Source of the DNA: Candidatus Poribacteria bacterium
GTDB lineage: Bacteria > Poribacteria > WGA-4E > WGA-3G
DNA: 64,000 nucleotides
Direction of reading: 5' to 3'
Assembly: GCA_028820845.1 (NCBI GenBank)
Contig: JAPPII010000037.1
Location: 60,664 to 124,663, forward strand
Shown here in pieces: positions 16,160-22,428 of this stretch. Every line of letters starts with the position of its first letter. The stretch's first letter is position 1. The notes below the pieces were generated by a model. The model saw nothing but the letters and a program-made list of their open reading frames with translations. It ran no database searches and had not been told where the DNA came from. The translations under genes were made by a program, and so were the position numbers.

Positions 16160-16549
16160 ATGTTAAAAAAATGTTTTACGGGCTTTAGCCTTCTGGTATT
16201 TGTCTTTACAGCCGCTGTGCCTTTATTGTTTCCGACAAACCAAGTTATAGCCGATGCCAACTACTAGTATTCTCAACCTTATACGGCTTACTATTACTGT
16301 CCGGATGGCACGCTTCTCTATACAACTACTGGGACAACCACCAATTCAACATCGGTCGACCATCCTCCTGATACTGAGAAAACTATTGAGGTGTGTGGGT
16401 ATGACTGGCCATACGGATACCCGGGCCCCAAGGTATGGGTATGCGAAGATGTTACAATATATGAGCATACATCTCATGGCACAACGTATGTCTACAATTC
16501 AAATGAGGTTACATACACTCGCAGTGCCAGTGAGGAAGCGTGCCGTTAG
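16160..16549 (+). pseudogene. small secreted Cys protein with in-frame amber codon 36
   Basis: An ATG preceded by AAGGAG starts a signal peptide (MLKKCFTGFSLLVFVFTAAV up to IADANY), then meets TAG at 16265. The frame continues open for 93 codons after the stop, as a Tyr/Thr-rich segment with four Cys (YYYCPDGT, EVCGYDW, WVCEDV, EEACR), to a TAG at 16547. The continuation begins just where a mature secreted protein should begin. Flanking codons are TAC and TAT, so a single change from a Tyr codon would create the stop. It is either a recent nonsense mutation or a read-through codon. No family is recognised. Confidence 0.6.
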
Positions 16550-16599
16550 ACAGATGTGTCTAAGGTTAAACATATCCTCAAGGCTGATAGACGTTAAAA

Positions 16600-16632
16600 A
16601 AGAAGGGATATGGTCACACCGCATCCCTTCTT
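16600..16632. terminator. hairpin, possible terminator
   Basis: AAGAAGGGAT at 16600 and ATCCCTTCTT ending at 16632 form a perfect 10-base stem with a 13-base loop. It lies 50 bases after the amber-containing gene. Six A residues precede it and a weak T-rich stretch follows, so it could act in both directions. Confidence 0.5.
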
Positions 16633-16703
16633 TCAATTTCGTAGAAGAATTTCGATTTTTGGAGGAACTGAGAACAAAAGATCCTGGAGTTTGGGTAGAA
16701 CGG

Positions 16704-17006
16704 ATGCACGCTGCACTCATCAAGCGGCATGGAAACATCCCGGAAGTTGGTTCTATCATCAATTTTTTGCGAAAATTAGAACACCACCTACCCAGAACAG
16801 ACAAGGAATGTCGTTCTTATCTTAAGGTGTACGGTACTCTCTACGATCATACGACGACTGCCTCAACTTATGAATTCTATGCTATGCTTGAAGCAAGAGA
16901 TCAGCTCAGACAGTTTGTAGGAAATACACCGGAAAGACTCAAAAAATACCGAGACGCAAGAGCAAAAGGGATTTCATTCAATGACATAGACTGGGACCAT
17001 AGCTAA
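16704..17006 (+). CDS. FGDxPEV-module protein, probably 5'-truncated
   Basis: The C-terminal part of this open frame encodes one clear module: MHAALIKRHGNIPEVGSI, a basic linker and YEFYAMLEARDQLRQF. The ATG at 16704 is the last possible start before the module; the frame is open much further upstream, but that stretch overlaps the real frame of the 16160 gene and the hairpin at 16600-16632. No signal peptide and no good ribosome binding site can be found, so the gene seems to have lost its secretion signal. It is a fourth-rank relative of the 14584 and 15245 proteins. About 100 residues remain. Confidence 0.5.
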   Translation: MHAALIKRHGNIPEVGSIINFLRKLEHHLPRTDKECRSYLKVYGTLYDHTTTASTYEFYAMLEARDQLRQFVGNTPERLKKYRDARAKGISFNDIDWDHS

Positions 17007-17059
17007 GGCCTGTTATCTGTTTTAATCAAAATTCCTTTCCCTAATGTTGAACGAAATTC

Positions 17060-17945
17060 TTGAAAGTTTTGCGGAATTCTGCTAATCTGCCCTCTTAATA
17101 CAACTATAAAGACTGCAGAGGTGAAGCGTGCGAAAGGATCAGGTATGTATCATTACAGGGGGCGGCAGCGGTATTGGTCGCGGTGCTGCCCTCATGATGG
17201 CAGAAGAAGGCGCGACAGTTGTTATCATCGGTAGAACGGCATCGAAATTAGAATCCGTTAAGGCTGAAGTCACGGCAGCCGGAGGGACTGCAGTCAGCTA
17301 CGTACTCGAGGTAGCGGATTACGACGCTGTTGAACAGATGGTTGCAGATGTGCTTGATAAATTCGGACGCATTGATGTGCTTGTGAACAACGCCGGACAC
17401 AGTTCCCATCACCGACGGATTCTGAACACATCCCCTGAAGAGATGCGCTCGGTTATTGATTCAAATCTGATTGGCACGTTTTTCTGCACGAAAGCAGTCG
17501 TACCCGCGATGTTGGCGGCGAAATCGGGAACGATCATCAATATATCGTCGCTTGCGGCGGTTACGCCGGGTCCGTTTAGCGGCTTCGCTTACGGTGCTGC
17601 GAAGGCGGGTGTCATCAATTTCACAGAATTTCTCAATGCGGATTTACGGAACACGGGTATCCGCGCGAGCGTGGTGGTCCCTGGCGAAGTCGCAACACCG
17701 ATTCTGGATAATCGTCCAATTCCACCGGATGCCGATGCGCGCGCGACGATGGTAGATGTTGACGAAACCTCAGCGGCGATTCTGCTAATTGCGACGCTGC
17801 CGCAGCGGAGCAACATCCCGGAATTAGTCATTCGTCCAACAATGCATCGCAATATGACAGGCGAGATTGTTGAATTAGATGGCTGATTTTTATGTGCTTG
17901 GTGCGTCGAACTAACGATAGATAGAAGGTCAAGGCATCGCGAGCA
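17060..17945. repeat. duplicated SDR segment, copy 1
   Basis: This segment, from the promoter-like CTTGAAAGTTTTGCGGAATT through the SDR gene and into GTGCGTCGAACTAACGATAG, recurs at about 19078-19965. The central 600 bases look identical between copies, while both ends differ. The copies flank the MITE-interrupted gene. Confidence 0.85.
17128..17886 (+). CDS. SDR family oxidoreductase, copy 1
   Basis: A 252-residue classical short-chain dehydrogenase. The cofactor loop is TGGGSGIG, the NNAG motif is at residue about 87, the catalytic Ser is in ISSLAAV and the Tyr/Lys pair is in YGAAKAG. It reduces or oxidises a ketone or alcohol with NAD(P); the substrate is unknown. It starts at GTG and has lost one codon at the N-terminus relative to copy 2 (MRKDQ against MRLKDQ). 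GAGGTGAAGC precedes both starts. A conserved TTGAAA-17-TAATCT upstream of each copy may be its promoter, so it need not depend on the sigma-54 promoter. Confidence 0.9.
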   Translation: MRKDQVCIITGGGSGIGRGAALMMAEEGATVVIIGRTASKLESVKAEVTAAGGTAVSYVLEVADYDAVEQMVADVLDKFGRIDVLVNNAGHSSHHRRILNTSPEEMRSVIDSNLIGTFFCTKAVVPAMLAAKSGTIINISSLAAVTPGPFSGFAYGAAKAGVINFTEFLNADLRNTGIRASVVVPGEVATPILDNRPIPPDADARATMVDVDETSAAILLIATLPQRSNIPELVIRPTMHRNMTGEIVELDG

Positions 17946-17990
17946 CAGCTCGCTCCTACAGGAAGTTATGATCGCGAGCACAGCGAACGC
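17936..17990. repeat. GCGAGCACAGCTCGC repeat, one full and one partial copy
   Basis: The unit is ATCGCGAGCACAGCTCGCTC, then CTACAGGAAGTTATG. The core GCGAGC-aca-GCTCGC is a hairpin. The second, partial copy runs into the truncated gene that starts at about 17991. Confidence 0.75.
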
Positions 17991-18194
17991 ACGTGGGCAT
18001 ACCCGATACATATAGACGGTGATGTAACCGGCCACGTTGTCAAGGAGGATATAACCTACGAGGACCACGAGAGCCAAGGGAGTCACCAACATACAACTGA
18101 TACTCACAATATCAAAGCGGGAACCTGGAATTGTCCTGCAGGTTCCCCTCTCAGTGTTATTTTTGCGGGCCCGGATAGGAGGCACCTTCAATGA
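17991..18194 (+). pseudogene. 5'-truncated secreted-protein remnant
   Basis: From 17991 a frame reads TWAYPIHIDGDVTG and continues with EDITYEDHESQGSH, a His/Thr-rich part and KAGTWNCPAGSPL to a TGA at 18192. It has no start of its own: the upstream side is the GCGAGC repeat and the SDR copy. Its stop overlaps the next ATG by four bases (ATGA), which shows it was the upstream partner in an operon with the module gene at 18191. The EDxTxYE stretch recalls WVCEDVTIYEHTSHG in the amber-containing gene, so both may come from one small secreted family. Confidence 0.55.
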
Positions 18195-19043
18195 AAACAG
18201 TCGCTTTCATGGTAACTTTTTTAGTCGTTATAGGCGTGGCTTGGGTGTTATTCCTAGTAGTCTGTCACATCTAAACTGACAGGTCGTTCGTAGTAGGGCA
18301 ATTCATTGCCCGTTTCTGACGTGCGATAAATCGCACTACTACGAACTGGGGTTTCCCATCATTTGAAAGTTGACAGAACACTAGAGTATGGTAACAGACG
18401 CTTTGTAGAAAATCTCCGCAAACCATCACATAATGTGTCTTCTCATAGGGAGAAAGACCTCATACCTGATGATTCTAAAAAAGAGGATTTTTCAGAAATC
18501 GATTCGTCAGAAGAGATGGTTTCACTCCCAGAGGCTGAACATCTCACCACACCAAACGAAAGTTCCAATTCAGAAAAGATGTACCTACGGGAAATATCCG
18601 AGTCTATAGACATTGAGAATGGAGACTCAGATGAAGACACTTCTGAAATGCTGGACATCGTGTCGGTAGATCTACGTCCACCGCCTGGGATGTCATTGGC
18701 TGCGTGGATGGATAGTTTGTCCCCGGACGAAAAACAAGTCGTTTACTCACAGAAACCGTGGCTTGAGCCGATTGAAGAGATGACCTTGCAAGAGGTTGAA
18801 GCGGAAGTCGAGCGTCGGAAACAACGACTCATTGAGAAGTTTGGCAATACGCCAGAGGTACAAATCATCAATAAGTACACGACAGTTTCTCATTTGCTCG
18901 GAGAATCTTATACACTCACCGGAGATGAGATTGTAGAGCATGCAAGAGCTATGAGCGTCCTATGGCCTACAGAAGAAAATATAGCCTCTTATAGGAGGTT
19001 TAAATCTTGGCAAGAAAATGGGTGGCATGTAGACAAGTACTAA
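18191..19043 (+). pseudogene. FGDxPEV-module secreted protein interrupted by a MITE
   Basis: AGGAGG eight bases upstream introduces an ATG at 18191. The signal anchor MKTVAFMVTFLVVIGVAWVL is then cut at codon 22 by a 131-base MITE (18254-18384), which gives an early TAA. Removing the MITE and keeping one CTAG restores a continuous 241-residue protein. The rest has an acidic Ser/Glu-rich region, SLAAWMDSLSPDEKQVVYSQ near residue 125, and one module, LIEKFGNTPEVQII with AMSVLWPTEENI. As it stands, only an N-terminally altered frame opening at 18363 inside the MITE could be translated, and that would lack the signal. Confidence 0.75.
18254..18384 (+). mobile_element. 131-bp MITE, copy 1
   Basis: It begins CTAGTAGTCTGTCA and ends TGACAGAACACTAG, giving imperfect 14-base terminal inverted repeats flanked by CTAG on both sides. 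Inside are nested palindromes: GTTCGTAGTA/TACTACGAAC enclosing GGGCAATTCATTGCCC and GTGCGATAAATCGCAC. The reverse complement is identical to copy 2 at 42959-43089. It has no coding capacity. The target site is CTAG or the TA within it; a TA target would fit IS630/Tc1-type mobilisation and CTAG would fit IS5-type. Confidence 0.88.
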
Positions 19044-19077
19044 TTACGTTTTTGTCAAAGGCCGCTCAATGAAACGC

Positions 19078-19965
19078 TTGAAAGTTTTGCGGAATTCTGG
19101 TAATCTGTATCTTTAAACACATATAGAAATCGCAGAGGTGAAGCATGCGTTTAAAGGATCAGGTATGTATCATTACAGGGGGCGGCAGCGGTATTGGTCG
19201 CGGTGCTGCCCTCATGATGGCAGAAGAAGGCGCGACAGTTGTTATCATCGGTAGAACGGCATCGAAATTAGAATCCGTTAAGGCTGAAGTCACGGCAGCC
19301 GGAGGGACTGCAGTCAGCTACGTACTCGAGGTAGCGGATTACGACGCTGTTGAACAGATGGTTGCAGATGTGCTTGATAAATTCGGACGCATTGATGTGC
19401 TTGTGAACAACGCCGGACACAGTTCCCATCACCGACGGATTCTGAACACATCCCCTGAAGAGATGCGCTCGGTTATTGATTCAAATCTGATTGGCACGTT
19501 TTTCTGCACGAAAGCAGTCGTACCCGCGATGTTGGCGGCGAAATCGGGAACGATCATCAATATATCGTCGCTTGCGGCGGTTACGCCGGGTCCGTTTAGC
19601 GGCTTCGCTTACGGTGCTGCGAAGGCGGGTGTCATCAATTTCACAGAATTTCTCAATGCGGATTTACGGAACACGGGTATCCGCGCGAGCGTGGTGGTCC
19701 CTGGCGAAGTCGCAACACCGATTCTGGATAATCGTCCAATTCCACCGGATGCCGATGCGCGCGCGACGATGGTAGATGTTGACGAAACCTCAGCAGCAAT
19801 TCTACTGATCGCAACGCTACCGCAACGGAGCAACATCCCGGAATTAGTCATTCGTCCAACGATGCATCGTAACATGACAGGCGAGATTGTTGAATTAGAT
19901 GACTAATTTTTATGTGCTTGGTGCGTCGAACTAACGATAGATAGAAAGTCAAGGCATCGTGAGCA
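19078..19965. repeat. duplicated SDR segment, copy 2
   Basis: Second copy of the segment described at 17060-17945. Differences cluster in the first codons and in the last 130 bases of the gene. The ones in the last 130 bases are silent except the last residue (Gly against Asp). Confidence 0.85.
19145..19906 (+). CDS. SDR family oxidoreductase, copy 2
   Basis: A 253-residue short-chain dehydrogenase almost identical to copy 1 at 17128, with the same TGGGSGIG, NNAG, Ser and YxxxK motifs. It keeps the ATG start and the complete N-terminus (MRLKDQVC), so it is probably the parent copy. The third-position changes against copy 1 are confined to the 3' end (for example GCG to GCA and CTG to CTA), while the middle is identical. 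That pattern suggests gene conversion between the copies. A tandem array of GCGAGC repeats follows the stop. Confidence 0.9.
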   Translation: MRLKDQVCIITGGGSGIGRGAALMMAEEGATVVIIGRTASKLESVKAEVTAAGGTAVSYVLEVADYDAVEQMVADVLDKFGRIDVLVNNAGHSSHHRRILNTSPEEMRSVIDSNLIGTFFCTKAVVPAMLAAKSGTIINISSLAAVTPGPFSGFAYGAAKAGVINFTEFLNADLRNTGIRASVVVPGEVATPILDNRPIPPDADARATMVDVDETSAAILLIATLPQRSNIPELVIRPTMHRNMTGEIVELDD

Positions 19966-20090
19966 CAGATCGCTTCTACAGGAAGTTATGATCGTGAGCA
20001 CAGCTCGCTCCTACAGGAAGTTATGATCGCGAGCACAGATCGCTTCTACAGGAAGTTATGGTCGCGAGCACAGATCGCTTCTACAGGAAG
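19956..20090. repeat. tandem array of four GCGAGC-type repeats
   Basis: Four units of about 35 bases: ATCGTGAGCACAGATCGCTT then CTACAGGAAGTTATG. Units vary at the arms (GTGAGC, GCGAGC; GATCGC, GCTCGC). It lies between the convergent SDR and DUF3179 genes and may serve as a two-way hairpin terminator. Confidence 0.8.
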
Positions 20091-20100
20091 AGGGGTCGGA

Positions 20101-21129
20101 CTAACGATAGATAGAGGTCTCAGGATAGTACCGTGCCCATGCGAACCAGTAAATATTGATAGCAGGTAGACGCTCCAGCCGTGTTCCTTTTTCTTTTCCA
20201 GAGGTCGCCTCACCTGTAATGAGATTCCAGCGTGTGCCGGTATTATCTTGTACAAAATGCTTGTCTGGTGCGCTAAAGGTGCGTACATCTCCCGCCACGT
20301 TCCGCGTAAAGACGGCTGTCGCAAATGACCTCTTGTCGTGAAAGATCAACAGTGGGACTTCGCCAAGTGTGTCGTTAATTACGGCATTTTTTGCGAAGTG
20401 AGTTAAGGGGTAAGCGCGGAACTGGGTGGTGCCATCTTTGGCTGGCACTTGAACCCCAATCACGAGGGATTTATTGGGTAACCTATCATCGGTGTATTCC
20501 ATTCCACTCACACCTGCGCGCTCGCTGGCGTGATAGTCGGCGTAGACATCTTGATTTATACTCTCACGCATCACGCCTCTGGTAGGTACAGACAGGACAT
20601 GGGTTTCTGGATAGTTCATCTGCCATGTTTTCCATGCAATCTGCGGTGTGGAGACCAGTGGTTTCAACTGCTTGCCCTTTAGGGGTCCCTTTATCGCTTC
20701 CCCAGTAATATGCGACCAGAGGGTACGGGTCTGATGGTCGTACATCAACAGGGCATCCCGCCATAATTTGCCGCTGACACCGAAGGTATAGGTCTCACCG
20801 TCAAGTTCCCGGCTATACACGATAGCCGTTTTGCAGAGCGGTCACCATGTAGTGGCAATCTTCTGTCCACCGACAACGTCATTGACGATCTCGTGTCCAT
20901 TGAGTAGATAGAGTGAATACGCCCGGCTTTCGCCATTGAAGGTTACACCGATAACAAGGGTGTCGGGATCAAGTTTCGCCTCGTTGGCAGGCACAAACTG
21001 CGGGTCTGTAATAGCCGGAATAGCATCAAAAGGTAATAGCGTTCGGATTGCGTCATCGGCATAATCTGCAGTAACCGCGCAGGAGATAACGAAAAGTAGC
21101 AGTGAGAGCGTGAGGATGTAATTTTTCAT
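20101..21129 (-). CDS. DUF3179 domain protein, candidate selenoprotein (UGA at codon 96)
   Basis: The frame from 21129 encodes a lipoprotein-type signal (LLLFVISC), then the DUF3179 domain. At codon 96 a TGA (20844-20842) stands where the family has the first Cys of CPLC: the protein would read TTW-U-PLCKTAIVYSREL. The frame then stays open for 246 codons with both halves of the domain (GKLWRDALLMYD, LWSHITGEAIKGPLKGK, TRWNLITGEATSGKEKG, FAWARYYPETS). A 7-base hairpin with loop CGTGT begins 13 bases after the TGA, as expected of a bacterial SECIS. U-x-x-C would be a redox motif. The family role is unknown. A simple nonsense mutation or read error remains possible. Confidence 0.75.
20810..20844 (-). 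promoter_or_regulatory. SECIS-like hairpin after in-frame UGA
   Basis: On the minus strand UGA is followed by 13 bases, then CGGCTAT-CGTGT-ATAGCCG, a perfect 7-base stem with a 5-base loop. The loop starts 20 bases after the UGA and has G at its second position, matching the published rules for bacterial SECIS elements. Confidence 0.6.
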
Positions 21130-21245
21130 GATTAAAATCCTATGAAAAGATTAGTGTTTTTTGAGTGTGCGAATCTGTTATTTATACAAATTGTAGCACA
21201 GACAAAACCGTTTTACCAATCTTTTAGGGGCATTTAGTGATTGCC

Positions 21246-21274
21246 TTGACAAATTATGTTGACCATGTTAATAT
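21246..21274 (+). promoter_or_regulatory. sigma-70 promoter of the PhyH gene
   Basis: TTGACA, a 17-base spacer and TAATAT. It is about 108 bases before the ATG at 21382. Confidence 0.7.
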
Positions 21275-21381
21275 AAATCCAACAAATCTCTAATAGAAAG
21301 CCGCAAAAACTGCTGAATGGATCTACTTCCTGCTATATAACAGGTAGTTGGACTTTGGGTTTCAGTACTGAGGGCACTCCC

Positions 21382-22197
21382 ATGAAACTAACAGAACACC
21401 AAGTGAACTTTTTCAACACCTTCGGCTACTTGGCAATACCGAACCTGTTTTCTTCGAGCGAGATGGAATGGGTTATCGAAGAATTCGAGATGACGATTCA
21501 GGAATTCGGTGGTGGCAAAGACCATGATGGGACACACCGCACAATGTTCGGAGGTCCGATTGAGCATCGTCCTCGGCTTTGCACCTTGCTTGATGATGAA
21601 CGTATCAAGGGACTGGTTGGTGGTGTCATCGGTGAGGACTTCAACTATGCTGGCGGGGATGGAAACTATTACGCTGGAGACACCGGTTGGCATCCCGACG
21701 GCAACTGGGGACAACTCTTCGCTTGTAAGGTAGCGTTTTACCTCGATTCATTGACGAAAGACACGGGATGTCTGCGCGTTATTCCGGGGAGCCAAAATCC
21801 ATCTCACTTTGTCAGAGCCGAGAAAATCGATCCGAATCAATCAGAAGCACTGTACGGCATTCCACCGCGCGACTTTCCAACAAACATCGCACTGGAAAAT
21901 ACACCCGGCGATGTGGTAATTTTTAATCATGACACTTATCACGCAGCGTTTGGCGGTGGGACCCGGCGGCGGATGTTCACAATGAATTGCACGCGACATT
22001 GCACAACCGAACCAGATTTAGAGACCCTACATCAGTATCTAAGCGTCCACTCAGCAGGTGGGTATCAAATTGACACAGGCGCCGGCATGTTCTTCCCAAC
22101 GCTGGTTGACACTGCTGACGCAATACGCCGAACCCATTTGCAACAATGTTCTGATATCCATGACGAATTGTTTCCTCAATACGCTCGGCGTTCTTAG
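21382..22197 (+). CDS. phytanoyl-CoA dioxygenase (PhyH) family protein
   Basis: A 271-residue Fe(II)/2-oxoglutarate-dependent oxygenase. The iron triad is His/Asp in GWHPDGNWG near residue 110 and the distal His in NHDTYHAAFGGG near 195, followed by the 2-oxoglutarate Arg (TRRRMF). It starts MKLTEHQVNFFNTFGYLAIP, the usual family entry; the ATG at 21382 is chosen over a TTG nine codons earlier. The substrate cannot be inferred: bacterial PhyH proteins hydroxylate many small molecules. It stands alone on the plus strand behind its own promoter. Confidence 0.88.
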   Translation: MKLTEHQVNFFNTFGYLAIPNLFSSSEMEWVIEEFEMTIQEFGGGKDHDGTHRTMFGGPIEHRPRLCTLLDDERIKGLVGGVIGEDFNYAGGDGNYYAGDTGWHPDGNWGQLFACKVAFYLDSLTKDTGCLRVIPGSQNPSHFVRAEKIDPNQSEALYGIPPRDFPTNIALENTPGDVVIFNHDTYHAAFGGGTRRRMFTMNCTRHCTTEPDLETLHQYLSVHSAGGYQIDTGAGMFFPTLVDTADAIRRTHLQQCSDIHDELFPQYARRS

Positions 22198-22428
22198 GGT
22201 CCAGTAGATTCCACAATTACTGATCCATTGCGAACCAGCACCTACTAAAATGAAGTATTTTATGTCCACAGTTCACTGAAAAACCCACGTATTTTGATAA
22301 TTTAAAGCTATAATAGTATTTTTGTTGCAATCTTCGTTATTTTGTAGTATTTTAAGTATATATTATTTGTCTATCATACGAACTATATTGCGTGTTGCAG
22401 CTCATAAATTCCTACTGAAACTCATCTT

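Noticed and set aside
16254..16703. N-terminal 150 codons of the frame ending at 17006
   Set aside because: They overlap the better supported secreted frame 16160-16549 and the hairpin at 16600-16632, and are basic without domain features.
19956..20090. CRISPR array
   Set aside because: The units are contiguous and palindromic without unique spacers, and no cas genes are present.
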